Positions 52,318 to 61,101 of a stretch of DNA of 64,000 bases are shown here, piece by piece (position 1 is the first letter of the stretch; every line of letters begins with the position of its first letter). The translations under genes and the position numbers were made by a program. Below the pieces are notes generated by a model. The model made no database searches and was not told the origin of the DNA. It was given only the letters and a program-made list of their open reading frames with translations. Source of the DNA: Streptomyces sp. HUAS ZL42 (GTDB lineage Bacteria; Actinomycetota; Actinomycetes; Streptomycetales; Streptomycetaceae); the NCBI RefSeq assembly GCF_040782645.1, contig NZ_CP160403.1:7103001-7167000 (forward strand), in the 5' to 3' direction.

Positions 52318-53526
52318 CTAACCCCGCAGCACCACCGCCTGACCCGCCACCACCAGCACAACCTGCTCGCACTCGTCCGCGAACGCCGTGTTCAGCCGCC
52401 CCAGTTCATCCCGGTACCGCCGCCCGGACGCCGTCGCCGGCACGATCCCCGACCCCACCTCATTGGACACCGCGACCACGGTCCGCCGAGCAGCCCGCAC
52501 CGCCGCCGTCAACTCCGCGACCCGCGACCGCAGTTCCCGCTCACCCCCGTCCGCCCACACCGCGTCGTCCCACGCACCGACGGAGTCCATCGCATCCGTC
52601 AGCCACAACGACAGACAGTCGATGAGCAGCGGCGCCCCGTCGGCCTCCAGCAACGGCACGAGATCGCACGTCTCCACAGTCCGCCACGACCCCGGCCGCC
52701 GCTCCCGATGCGCCGCCACCCGCGACGCCCACTCGCCGTCCTCGCTCCGCGACCCCCCGGTCGCGACGTACAGCACGTCGGGAAAGGCCGCCAGCCGCCG
52801 TTCCGCCTCCACCGACTTCCCCGACCGCGCCCCACCCAGCACCAGCGTCCTCCGCGGTACGTCCGGCACGTCCTCGTACACGCCCACCACCAGCGTCGAC
52901 CCGTCCGGCACCGCCCGCGCCCCCGCCGCCGCGAGCCGCCGCCGCAGCTCTGCACCCGGCGGCACGTCGTGATCGAGGTGTACGGCGATGACGTCCGTCG
53001 TCGGCCCCACAGCACCCACCGCCCGCAGCTTCGCCAGCGCATCGGGCCGCCCGACGACATCCGCTAGGACCATGTCGTACGCCTCGGAGTGAGCCGACCC
53101 CTCCTCCAGTCCGGCCGGCGCGCCCCCCGGCGGCAGGTACAGCAGCCGCTGTCCGTCCGGCCCGGTCACGGCGTACCCCGTGCCCGGCGCGTCCATGGCC
53201 ACCGCCCACACCCGGTGCCCGGTCAGCAGCGCCAACTCCCGTCCGTCCGGCACCCGCCCGGGCTGCGGCAGCCCGGCCGGCACCTCGACCGGGGGCCCGT
53301 CGTGCGGATGCGACAGCAGCACCTGCCGTACACCCCCCAGTGAACGCCCGACCCGTGCGGCCGCGAACGCCGCACCCGGCGTCAGATCGAGCAGCAACGT
53401 CCCGTCCAGGAGCAACGCGGTCGCAGCCCGCGCGTCCGCCCCGAGCGAGGTCGCGCACACAGCACAGGGACAGTCGGGACGGGGCAGCCCCAGAGGAGCA
53501 CCGGTGCCAAGCAAAGTCACTTCCAC
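52318..53526 (-). CDS. cobU: Adenosylcobinamide kinase/guanylyltransferase fused to an MBL-fold domain
   Basis: 402 aa from GTG 53526 (a second GTG two codons later is possible). The N-terminal ~215 residues look like a PhnP-type metallo-beta-lactamase: LLGTGAPLGLPRPDCPCAVC (Cys cluster), LLLDLTPGAAFAA, then LLSHPHDGPPV, where the canonical HxHxDH is degenerate. The C-terminal ~185 residues are CobU: P-loop LVLGGARSGKSVEAERRL, YVATGGSRSEDGEWASRVAAHRERRPGSW and LIDCLSLWLTD. CobU phosphorylates then GMP-adds adenosylcobinamide, upstream of CobS. Confidence 0.92.
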   Translation of the reverse strand: MEVTLLGTGAPLGLPRPDCPCAVCATSLGADARAATALLLDGTLLLDLTPGAAFAAARVGRSLGGVRQVLLSHPHDGPPVEVPAGLPQPGRVPDGRELALLTGHRVWAVAMDAPGTGYAVTGPDGQRLLYLPPGGAPAGLEEGSAHSEAYDMVLADVVGRPDALAKLRAVGAVGPTTDVIAVHLDHDVPPGAELRRRLAAAGARAVPDGSTLVVGVYEDVPDVPRRTLVLGGARSGKSVEAERRLAAFPDVLYVATGGSRSEDGEWASRVAAHRERRPGSWRTVETCDLVPLLEADGAPLLIDCLSLWLTDAMDSVGAWDDAVWADGGERELRSRVAELTAAVRAARRTVVAVSNEVGSGIVPATASGRRYRDELGRLNTAFADECEQVVLVVAGQAVVLRG

Positions 53527-53693
53527 GCCCTGATTCTCGCCGTCCACCCCACAACATGCGCACCCGAGACCCACCCAAGGGGCGCGATCGACCCCGCACG
53601 ACCCGCACCGGCCCGATCACCCGCGCTCTCACAGCTCACCCAGCGGAACGCATACGCTTCTGCTCGGCACGTGTTCACAACTGGGAGGCGTAC

Positions 53694-53906
53694 ATGGCGG
53701 CATGGGCGTGGCGGTTCGAGAAGGCCGACGGGACGGAGATCCAGCCCGCGGTGCAGCCCGAGGAGTTCACGACCCAGGGGGACGCCGAGTCCTGGATCGG
53801 GGAGCACTGGAAGGCTCTGCTCGAGGGTGGCGCGGACCAGGTGCGGCTGTTCGAGGACGCCACGGAGATCTACGGCCCGATGAGTCTTCACGCCGCCGAG
53901 GCGTGA
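53694..53906 (+). CDS. Small conserved acidic protein
   Basis: 70 aa from ATG 53694 (GGGAGG 5 bases upstream). The sequence WRFEKADGTEIQPAVQPEEF, QGDAESWIGEHWKALLEGGADQV and RLFEDATEIYGPMSL is compact, acidic and well-behaved, and I recall similar small actinobacterial proteins. No function known. A strong terminator follows. Confidence 0.85.
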   Translation: MAAWAWRFEKADGTEIQPAVQPEEFTTQGDAESWIGEHWKALLEGGADQVRLFEDATEIYGPMSLHAAEA

Positions 53907-53921
53907 GCGAGCGGAGAGACG

Positions 53922-53951
53922 AAGGGGCGGTCCGCGTACGGACCGCCCCTT
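53922..53951. terminator. Bidirectional terminator after the small gene
   Basis: AAGGGGCGGTCCG / CGGACCGCCCCTT, 13-bp perfect stem with loop CGTA, between convergent genes. Confidence 0.88.
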
Positions 53952-53970
53952 CCGGCTTCTCGGCGCGGCG

Positions 53971-54759
53971 TCAGCCGCGCACACCGCACAGATGGAGCAA
54001 CGCGGCGACCCGGCGGTACGGATCCGTCCGCCCGGCCCGCTCCTCGGCCGCCAGCAGCGTCTCCACGTCGGCCGGGATCTCCGCCCCGTCCGCCGCCGTG
54101 TCGGTGAAGACCCGCACCCCGTACCAGGCGTGCAGCGGCGCCCCGATGCCCGCCAGGGTCGCGGTCAGCGCATCGAGACGATCGGCCCGGACGTCGAGCC
54201 CGAGCCGGTTCCGGTACGTGGTCGTGTCGAAGGCGCCCAGCGTCCCCGCCCAGTCGCCGGACATGCCGGGCCGCATCGCCAGCGCGTCCCCGTTGCGCAC
54301 CAGCAGCGACAGCAGCCCGCCCGGGGCGAGCATCCGCGCCAGGCCCGCCAGCAGCGGGTCCGGCTCATTGACGTACATGAGAACGCCGTGGCACAGCACG
54401 ACGTCGAAGCTGCCGGGCAGGAAGTGGACCCCGGTGTCCCGGCCGTCGCCCTCGATGATCCGCATCCGCTCGCGGATGCCCTCGGGCTCGCCGGACAGGG
54501 CCTCCCGCGCCGCCGCGATCATCTTCGCGTCCTGCTCGAGTCCGGTCACCTGATGGCCGGCGCGGGCCAGGTGCAGTGCCTGCGTCCCCTGGCCCATCCC
54601 CACGTCGAGCACCCGCAGCCGCTGCCCGACCGGGAAACGCCCGGCTATCTGCTCGTCGAGCTGGCGGGCCACCAACTCCTGCCGTACGACATCACGCAGC
54701 CCACCCAGCTTGCTCAGCCAGGCCTCGGCCGCACCCCCGGAGAAAGACGTCGTGCTCAG
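53971..54759 (-). CDS. Class I SAM-dependent methyltransferase, apparent CTG start
   Basis: 262 aa if read from CTG 54759. The frame upstream of the nearest ordinary starts (TTG 54675, GTG 54672) encodes GGAAEAWLSKLGGLRDVVRQ, continuous with the family sequence ELVARQLDEQIAGRFP, so the true start lies upstream. The only in-frame candidate before the preceding gene is CTG at 54759, overlapping that gene's TGA in a CTGA arrangement. The SAM motif VLDVGMGQGTQALHLARAG and LCHGVLMYV follow. Similar proteins act on small or protein substrates; the target is unknown. Confidence 0.82.
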   Translation of the reverse strand: MSTTSFSGGAAEAWLSKLGGLRDVVRQELVARQLDEQIAGRFPVGQRLRVLDVGMGQGTQALHLARAGHQVTGLEQDAKMIAAAREALSGEPEGIRERMRIIEGDGRDTGVHFLPGSFDVVLCHGVLMYVNEPDPLLAGLARMLAPGGLLSLLVRNGDALAMRPGMSGDWAGTLGAFDTTTYRNRLGLDVRADRLDALTATLAGIGAPLHAWYGVRVFTDTAADGAEIPADVETLLAAEERAGRTDPYRRVAALLHLCGVRG

Positions 54760-55352
54760 GGCCGCTCTCCGCGCTTGACCTGAGGCTTCGGCAGCCGGAG
54801 CCGGCGCATCTGGAGGGAGCGCATGAGCGCGTAGGCGACGGCGCCCTTCCTGTTCTGGTCCGGGAAGCGCTCACTCAGCCGCTTCCGCAGACGGAAACCG
54901 GTGAGGATCGAGTCGAGCACGATGAGCACGATCACGACGAGCCACAGCAGCAGCGCGATGCTCTGCAGCGAGGCCACCCGCACCATGCTCAGCACGAGGA
55001 TCAGCACGGCCATCGGCAGGAAGAACTCCGCCACGTTGAACCGCGAGTCGATGAAATCGCGCGCGAACTTACGGACCGGGCCCTTGTCGCGGGCCGGCAG
55101 GTACCGCTCGTCGCCGCCGGCCAGCGCCTGGCGCTGCCGCTCGAGCTGCGCACGGCGCTCCTCGCGCTGGCGCTTGGCGGCGTCCTTGCGCGACGTCGAC
55201 GTATTGGCGACGCTGCGGCGCTGGGTCTGGGCCTCACTGCGCTTGGGCGTGGGCCGGCCCTTGGGGGCCTCGGGGTCACGGGTCTGCTTGGAGTTGGTCA
55301 CCTGCGCCTTGTCGGCGGGGGCCTTCTCTTCCTTGGCACGGCTACGGAACAC
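54756..55352 (-). CDS. DUF3043 membrane protein
   Basis: 198 aa from GTG 55352; TACCCT about 8 bases upstream suggests a leaderless promoter. A highly basic N-terminal half (RSRAKEEKAPADKAQVTNSKQ, RRAQLERQRQALAGG) precedes two membrane helices (FFLPMAVLILVLSMVRV and IALLLWLVVIVLIVLDSIL) and a basic tail (RLRLPKPQVKRGERP). This is DUF3043, an actinobacterial family of unknown function. The product overlaps the downstream methyltransferase start. Confidence 0.87.
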   Translation of the reverse strand: MFRSRAKEEKAPADKAQVTNSKQTRDPEAPKGRPTPKRSEAQTQRRSVANTSTSRKDAAKRQREERRAQLERQRQALAGGDERYLPARDKGPVRKFARDFIDSRFNVAEFFLPMAVLILVLSMVRVASLQSIALLLWLVVIVLIVLDSILTGFRLRKRLSERFPDQNRKGAVAYALMRSLQMRRLRLPKPQVKRGERP

Positions 55353-55627
55353 AAAACCCAAGGGTAAGGGGTGTCCGGGGTTGGACCCCAGCCCCGCGGG
55401 GAACGATCCGGCAACACCAGTCGTCTGTAGGGGGACAGAGTGGACGTTGCGTACACCTCGTCCCCGGGGAGCACCTACTCCCTACGCTGGAGCGGGGGCA
55501 TGCGCAGTCGTCCTTGGGGATGAGCGCATCCGTCCCCGAACAGTGCGTCAATGGATGCAGGGCCCGTACTGTGGGTTCTGTCGCAGAGCTGGAGCTGGAC
55601 TCGGTCAGAAGGGGGCGCGCGAAGCCC

Positions 55628-56425
55628 ATGAGCGGTGTCATGAAGCGTATGGGGATGATCTTCCGCGCGAAGGCGAACAAGGCCCTTGACCGGGCCGAGG
55701 ACCCGCGCGAGACCCTCGATTACTCGTACCAGAAGCAGCTGGAGCTGCTCCAGAAGGTCCGCCGCGGCGTCGCGGACGTGGCGACGTCCCGCAAGCGCCT
55801 CGAGCTCCAGCTCAACCAGCTGCAGCAGCAGTCCACCAAGCTGGAGGACCAGGGCCGCAAGGCGCTCGCGCTGGGCCGCGAGGACCTGGCACGCGAGGCG
55901 CTCTCCCGCCGCGCGGCGCTCCAGCAGCAGGTGACGGACCTCGAGACACAGCACTCGACGCTCCAGGGCGAGGAGGAGAAGCTCACCCTGGCGGCCCAGC
56001 GCCTGCAGGCGAAGGTCGACGCCTTCCGTACGAAGAAGGAGACGATCAAGGCGACCTACACGGCGGCCCAGGCCCAGACCCGTATCGGCGAGGCCTTCTC
56101 CGGCATCTCCGAGGAGATGGGCGACGTCGGCCTGGCCATCCAGCGGGCCGAGGACAAGACGGCGCAGCTGCAGGCGCGGGCCGGCGCGATCGACGAGCTC
56201 CTGGCCTCCGGCGCTCTGGACGACCCCAGCGGCATGGCCAAGGACGACATCCAGGCCGAGCTGGACCGGCTCTCCGGTGGTACGGATGTAGAGCTGGAGC
56301 TGCAGCGCATGAAGGCGGAGCTGGCCGGTGGCTCGACCGGCGGGCAGCAGGCCATCGAGGGCGGCACCGGCCAGTCGCAGTCCCAGCAGCAGTCGCAGGA
56401 CACCCCGCGCTTCGACAAGCAGTGA
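55628..56425 (+). CDS. pspA: PspA/IM30-family membrane-stress protein
   Basis: 265 aa from ATG 55628. It is almost entirely coiled coil (GMIFRAKANKALDRAEDPRETLDYSYQKQLELL; LQLNQLQQQSTKLEDQGRK; LETQHSTLQGEEEKLTLAAQRLQ), the ESCRT-III-like PspA fold, ending in a Gln/Ser-rich tail. PspA binds stressed inner membrane and protects the proton motive force. The companion pspAA lies 40 bp downstream; pspAB-htpX is elsewhere in the window. Confidence 0.95.
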   Translation: MSGVMKRMGMIFRAKANKALDRAEDPRETLDYSYQKQLELLQKVRRGVADVATSRKRLELQLNQLQQQSTKLEDQGRKALALGREDLAREALSRRAALQQQVTDLETQHSTLQGEEEKLTLAAQRLQAKVDAFRTKKETIKATYTAAQAQTRIGEAFSGISEEMGDVGLAIQRAEDKTAQLQARAGAIDELLASGALDDPSGMAKDDIQAELDRLSGGTDVELELQRMKAELAGGSTGGQQAIEGGTGQSQSQQQSQDTPRFDKQ

Positions 56426-56465
56426 CCAGGGCGCGACAGCCGGGGCCCACGCCGAGGAGGGCGAC

Positions 56466-56744
56466 ATGATCGTACGGATCATGGGGGAGGGGCAGGTGAG
56501 GCTGGCGGACAGCCACCTCGCCGAGCTGAACAAGCTGGACGACGAGCTCCTGGCCGAAATGGAGAACGGCGACGGCCCGGGCTTCCGCCGCACCCTCCAG
56601 GCCCTGCTGACCAAGGTCCGCGACCTGGGCGAACCACTGCCCGACGACTCCCTGGAACCGTCGGAACTGATCCTCCCGTCCCCGGAGGCCACGCTGGAGG
56701 AGGTTCGGGAGCTGCTGAGCGACGACGGGTTGATTCCGGGCTGA
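56466..56744 (+). CDS. pspAA: PspA-associated protein PspAA
   Basis: 92 aa from ATG 56466 (GGAGG 5 bases upstream). VRIMGEGQVRLADSHLAELNKLDDELLAEMENGD and SPEATLEEVRELLSDDGLIPG match the PspAA family found next to pspA in actinobacteria. It is thought to work with PspA in envelope-stress responses, though its mechanism is unknown. It is in the same operon as pspA. Confidence 0.92.
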   Translation: MIVRIMGEGQVRLADSHLAELNKLDDELLAEMENGDGPGFRRTLQALLTKVRDLGEPLPDDSLEPSELILPSPEATLEEVRELLSDDGLIPG

Positions 56745-56771
56745 CGCGTACAGCGCCGTCAGCAGTGTCCA

Positions 56772-56797
56772 GCCCGTCCGCCGTTCGAGGACGGGGC
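56772..56797. terminator. Terminator-like hairpin after pspAA
   Basis: GCCCGTCC ... GGACGGGGC around GCCGTTCGA. Sequence resembles a hairpin seen repeatedly between Streptomyces genes. Confidence 0.55.
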
Positions 56798-56847
56798 GGG
56801 GAACCGCACGTTCCCCACCGGCCGGGGCCCCCGTACCTTTGACAAGC

Positions 56848-58071
56848 GTGAGCACCCTCGAAGCGGCCAGAACCCAACTGAAAGCGCACCCTCTCGCGCT
56901 GGACGCGGCGCTGGCCGCCGGCGTCCTCGTCTGCATGGTCGCCGGCTCGTTCGTGGACCCGCACGGGGAGAACGGCGTCACCTGGGGTGTCCGCACTCCG
57001 GACCCGCTCAGCCTCCTGCTCATCACCCTCGGCGCCGTAGCCCTCGTCTTCCGGCGAAGCGCCCCCATGACGGTCCTCGCCCTCACGGGCACCGTCTCCC
57101 TCGTCGAGTGCGTAACCGCCGGTGATCCCCGCGCCCCGGTCGCGATGTCCGCCGTGATCGCCCTCTACACGGTCGCCTCGACCACCGACCGTCACACCAC
57201 CCTGCGCGTCGGCCTGCTCACCATGACGGTCCTCACCGGCGCCGCCATGCTCGCCGGCCCCCTGCCCTGGTACGCCCAGGAGAATCTCGCGATCTTCGCC
57301 TGGACCGGCATCGGAGCCACCGCCGGAGACGCGGTCCGCAGCCGCCGCGCGGTCGTCCAGGCCATACGCGAACGCGCCGAGCGAGCGGAACGCACCCGCG
57401 AGGAGGAGGCCAGGCGCCGCGTCGCCGAGGAACGCCTGCGCATAGCGCGCGATCTGCACGACGTCGTCGCCCACCACATCGCCCTGGTCAACGTCCAGGC
57501 CGGGGTCGCGGCCCATGTGATGGACAAACGGCCGGACCAGGCCAAGGAGGCCCTCGCGCACGTACGCGAAGCCAGCCGCTCCGCGCTCAACGAACTGCGC
57601 GCCACGGTGGGCCTCCTCCGTCAGTCCGGCGACCCCGAGGCCCCCACCGAACCGGCCCCCGGCCTGGCTCGCCTCGACGAACTCGCCGGCACCTTCCGCA
57701 GCGCGGGCCTCCGGGTCGAGGTCGCCCGCGCCGACAACGGCACCATTCTTCCGGCCGCCGTCGACCTGGCCGCGTACCGCGTCATCCAGGAAGCCCTGAC
57801 GAACGTGCAGAAGCACGCGGGCTCCGACGCCAAGGCCGAGGTCAGTGTCGTACGCGTGGGACCGAACATCGAGGTCACCGTCCTCGACGACGGCAGTGGC
57901 GAGGACGACGACCCGTACTCCGGCGGCGGGCACGGCCTTCTCGGCATGCGGGAGCGCGTCAGCGCACTGCGCGGCACCCTCACCACCGGTCCCCGCTACG
58001 GAGGCGGCTTCCGGGTCCATGCGATCCTTCCGGTCAAGACCCGCACCGCCACCTCGGGGGAGAGCGCATGA
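56848..58071 (+). CDS. NarL-type sensor histidine kinase
   Basis: 407 aa; GTG 56848 (a TTG three codons earlier is possible). TACCTT just upstream suggests a leaderless transcript. Four to six N-terminal membrane helices (20-155) precede the dimerisation domain RDLHDVVAHHIALVNVQAG with phospho-His204, and an HATPase_c domain (YRVIQEALTNVQKHAG, DDGSGEDDDPYSGGGHGLLGMRERV). The signal is unknown. Its stop overlaps the regulator start (ATGA). Confidence 0.94.
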   Translation: MSTLEAARTQLKAHPLALDAALAAGVLVCMVAGSFVDPHGENGVTWGVRTPDPLSLLLITLGAVALVFRRSAPMTVLALTGTVSLVECVTAGDPRAPVAMSAVIALYTVASTTDRHTTLRVGLLTMTVLTGAAMLAGPLPWYAQENLAIFAWTGIGATAGDAVRSRRAVVQAIRERAERAERTREEEARRRVAEERLRIARDLHDVVAHHIALVNVQAGVAAHVMDKRPDQAKEALAHVREASRSALNELRATVGLLRQSGDPEAPTEPAPGLARLDELAGTFRSAGLRVEVARADNGTILPAAVDLAAYRVIQEALTNVQKHAGSDAKAEVSVVRVGPNIEVTVLDDGSGEDDDPYSGGGHGLLGMRERVSALRGTLTTGPRYGGGFRVHAILPVKTRTATSGESA

Positions 58072-58745
58072 CCATCCGTGTCCTGCTCGCCGACGACCAG
58101 GCGCTGCTGCGCAGCGCCTTCCGTGTGCTCGTCGACTCCGAGCCCGACATGGAGGTGGTCGGCGAGGCGTCCGACGGCGCGGAGGCGGTGCGGCTGGCGA
58201 AGCAGCAGAGCGCCGACGTCGTCCTGATGGACATCCGGATGCCCGGCACGGACGGGCTGGCCGCGACCCGCATGATCGGCGCCGACCCGGACCTCGCCCA
58301 TGTCCGGGTGGTCATCCTGACCACCTTCGAGGTCGACGACTACGTCGTGCAGTCCCTGCGCGCGGGAGCCTCCGGCTTCCTGGGCAAGGGCAGCGAACCG
58401 GAGGAACTCCTCAGCGCCATCCGCGTGGCCGCGGGCGGCGAGGCCCTGCTCTCGCCCGCCGCCACCAAGGGCCTGATCGCCCGTTTCCTCGCCCAGGGCG
58501 ACGCGGCGGACCACGACCCCGCCCGCGCCGGGCGGCTCGACGCGCTCACCGTCCGCGAGCGTGAGGTCCTCGTCCAGGTCGCCGGCGGCCACTCCAACGA
58601 CGAGATCGCCGAGCGCCTCGAGGTCAGCCCGCTGACGGTGAAGACACACGTCAACCGGGCCATGGCCAAACTGGGCGCCCGGGACCGCGCCCAGCTCGTG
58701 GTGATCGCGTACGAGTCGGGGCTGGTCCGTCCGAGAGTGGACTGA
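58068..58745 (+). CDS. NarL/LuxR-family response regulator
   Basis: 225 aa. Receiver domain with acidic pair D9-D10, phospho-acceptor Asp55 (VVLMDIRMPGTDG), Thr/Lys switch residues, and C-terminal LuxR HTH (LTVREREVLVQVAGGHSNDEIAERLEVSPLTVKTHVNRAM, cited in part). It is the partner of the preceding kinase by a 4-base start/stop overlap. Target genes are unknown; pspA-pspAA lie immediately upstream and are natural candidates. Confidence 0.96.
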   Translation: MTIRVLLADDQALLRSAFRVLVDSEPDMEVVGEASDGAEAVRLAKQQSADVVLMDIRMPGTDGLAATRMIGADPDLAHVRVVILTTFEVDDYVVQSLRAGASGFLGKGSEPEELLSAIRVAAGGEALLSPAATKGLIARFLAQGDAADHDPARAGRLDALTVREREVLVQVAGGHSNDEIAERLEVSPLTVKTHVNRAMAKLGARDRAQLVVIAYESGLVRPRVD

Positions 58746-58833
58746 CCCACCTTCAGCCGTACTGCCCGGAGCAGTTACCGCGGTTACGTATCCTGTGGCC
58801 CTCGAACGACTTTGCGGGGGAAGGGGTTTGGCT

Positions 58834-61086
58834 GTGCCGCTGCACAGGGACGACCCGAAGTCCGTCGGCGGGTACAGACTGGTCGACCGGCTCGGCTCCG
58901 GCGGCATGGGCGTCGTCTACTGGGGCAGATCGCGTTCCGGACGTGACGTCGCCGTCAAGGTGGTGCACGCCCAGTACGCCGAGGACGCCGTCTTCCGCAC
59001 CCGGTTCCGGCGGGAGATCGAGGCCGTCCGCAAGGTGAGCGGTGCCTTCACCGCACCGGTCGTGGACGCCGATCCGGAAGCGCCGCGGCCCTGGATGGCC
59101 ACGCAGTACGTGCCCGGCAGCTCGCTCGCCGAGCGGCTGCGTGATCACGGCCCGCTGCGGGGCACCGCGCTGCGGCGGCTCGCGCTGGGGCTGGTGGAGG
59201 CGCTGCAGGACATCCACCGCGCCGGGGTGGTGCACCGGGACCTGAAGCCGGCCAACGTCCTGATGGCGGAGGACGGTCCCCGCGTCATCGACTTCGGCAT
59301 ATCCAGGGCGGTGGAGAACCGCAACACCCTCACCGAGACCGGCCAGATGATCGGCACCCCGCCGTTCATGTCCCCGGAGCAGTTCACCGACGCCCGCTCG
59401 GTCGGCCCCGCCTCGGACGTTTTCTCGCTCGCCGCGCTCCTGGTCTTCTCGGCCACCGGACGCGGTCCCTTCGACGCCGACAGCCCCTACATGACCGCCT
59501 TCCGGGTCGTCCACGAGGCGCCCGGACTGGACGGTGTGCCGCGGCCGTTGCGCGCGGTCCTGGAGCGCTGCCTGGTCAAGGAGCCCGCCGACCGGCCCCA
59601 ACTGGACGTTCTGGCCAAGGAGTTCGCCGAGGCGCTGCCCGAGCCCGACCCCATGGACCCGGACACCACGACCCTGCGCCTGGCCGACCTGAGGACCGTC
59701 GAGGAGACCTACGCCGGGACCGGCGGCGCGGGGCCCGCGAAGGCCACTCGGTCCGGGCGCACGCGAAGCCGCAGGGTCCGCCCCTTGCCGGCGGTGGCCT
59801 GCGCGGTGGTTGTCCTGGCCCTCGGGACAGGGTGGTACCTGCGGTTCGGGCCGGGCTTCTCGGACGGTGAACCGGCGGCGGGTTCCGCCTCGTCCGCGAA
59901 CTCCCGATGGGCGGCCGTACCCACCGGCTGGCAGCCCTGGCAGACGACGATGTCCGAGACGTCACCGCTGGGCGAGGTCAACGCGCTGGCGAAGGACAGC
60001 AAAGACGCGGGCGACGCCACCTGCCAGCGGTACGAGAACGCGGTCTACTGCGCGGGCAACAACATCCTCCCGGTCCGTCTGGACGGCCGTACCGGCGCCA
60101 CGGTCTGGCGCTCCGCGCTCGCGTCCTCCGCCGAGGGCGCGGACAAGGGGCGGAACGTCTTCGATCTCCTGGGTGTGCGGGACGATGCGATGCTCGTCCA
60201 GCACTTCGAACACGGGGCCACCGGGGGCGAGAAGGTCAGCATCGTCGCCCTCGACACCGAGAGCGGCGAGCAGCTGTGGGCCCGCGAGCGGAACAACGTG
60301 ACCGTCGACCAGATCGTGTCCGGCGACCTCGTCCTGACCCCCGACACCAGCGGTCGGCTTGTGACGGCCCGTTCCCCGCGCACCGGCACCGACCGCTGGA
60401 CCACCCAGCTGCCCTCCGACGACTACTGCCAGTTCGCGACGGCCGGCTCCCGCCTGTACGCGCACTGCTTCCCGGACGACGCGAGCAAGGACGCCGTACT
60501 CCTGGAGCTGAACAAGGCCGACGGATCGGTGCTCCGGCGTCTGAACACCCCGAACGCGAGCGGCCTGCTCGGCACCGTCGGCGGCCGGCTTGCCTTCGTG
60601 GTCGGCGGCTACAGCGGCCCGGCGCGCCCCGAAGGGCTGAAGTTCGGCGAGATCAGGCTGCTCGACCCGGACACCGGCGCCGCCACCACGACGAAGCTGG
60701 CGAAGACCTACGACGGCTCGGTGCGGCTGGCCGCCGACACCCTGTGGATCACCCAGGCCAACGGCCAGGTGGCCGCGGTGTCCCCGCTGACCGGCACACA
60801 GCTGTGGGAGACCCGGACCGGCGTCGAGGGCTCGGGACAGCCCACGTACGACGCCCGCACCCGCACCCTGTACCTGGCCAGCACCAGCGGCCGGGTCGCG
60901 GCCCTCGACACCCGCAAGGGCACGCTGCTGTGGGAGACGGGCGCCCACGCCGAGCAGCTCGCGAGCGGCGACGTGACCAAGTCCAAGGTGCTGCCGTACG
61001 GCGGCGCACTGATCGTGAGCACCCCGGACGGCACGGTCTTCAGCCTGGACCCCGCGCACCCCGAGCGGAAACCCGTCTCGGGGTGA
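58834..61086 (+). CDS. Membrane Ser/Thr protein kinase with PQQ-type beta-propeller sensor
   Basis: 750 aa from GTG 58834 (AAGGGG 7 bases upstream). Kinase domain 14-268: GSGGMGVVYWG, Lys42 in VAVKV, HRDLKPAN 134-141, DFG 153-155, and GTPPFMSPEQF. A membrane helix at 319-337 connects to an extracellular repeat domain (370-745) with GRTGATVWRSAL, TESGEQLWARERNNV, TGTDRWTTQLPSDDY and LTGTQLWETRTGVEG, the PQQ_2 propeller blades. Probably senses an extracytoplasmic ligand and phosphorylates cytoplasmic proteins. It lies directly after the two-component system. Confidence 0.94.
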   Translation: MPLHRDDPKSVGGYRLVDRLGSGGMGVVYWGRSRSGRDVAVKVVHAQYAEDAVFRTRFRREIEAVRKVSGAFTAPVVDADPEAPRPWMATQYVPGSSLAERLRDHGPLRGTALRRLALGLVEALQDIHRAGVVHRDLKPANVLMAEDGPRVIDFGISRAVENRNTLTETGQMIGTPPFMSPEQFTDARSVGPASDVFSLAALLVFSATGRGPFDADSPYMTAFRVVHEAPGLDGVPRPLRAVLERCLVKEPADRPQLDVLAKEFAEALPEPDPMDPDTTTLRLADLRTVEETYAGTGGAGPAKATRSGRTRSRRVRPLPAVACAVVVLALGTGWYLRFGPGFSDGEPAAGSASSANSRWAAVPTGWQPWQTTMSETSPLGEVNALAKDSKDAGDATCQRYENAVYCAGNNILPVRLDGRTGATVWRSALASSAEGADKGRNVFDLLGVRDDAMLVQHFEHGATGGEKVSIVALDTESGEQLWARERNNVTVDQIVSGDLVLTPDTSGRLVTARSPRTGTDRWTTQLPSDDYCQFATAGSRLYAHCFPDDASKDAVLLELNKADGSVLRRLNTPNASGLLGTVGGRLAFVVGGYSGPARPEGLKFGEIRLLDPDTGAATTTKLAKTYDGSVRLAADTLWITQANGQVAAVSPLTGTQLWETRTGVEGSGQPTYDARTRTLYLASTSGRVAALDTRKGTLLWETGAHAEQLASGDVTKSKVLPYGGALIVSTPDGTVFSLDPAHPERKPVSG

Positions 61087-61101
61087 CAGCGGGGCGGACG
61101 G

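Noticed and set aside
53527..53693. Cobalamin riboswitch upstream of cobU.
   Set aside because: No B12-box-like conserved core or stem arrangement could be seen here or upstream of cobT.
55514..55627. In-frame N-terminal extension of pspA.
   Set aside because: Extension has no family similarity; homologues begin at MSGVMKRMGMIF, so ATG 55628 was chosen.
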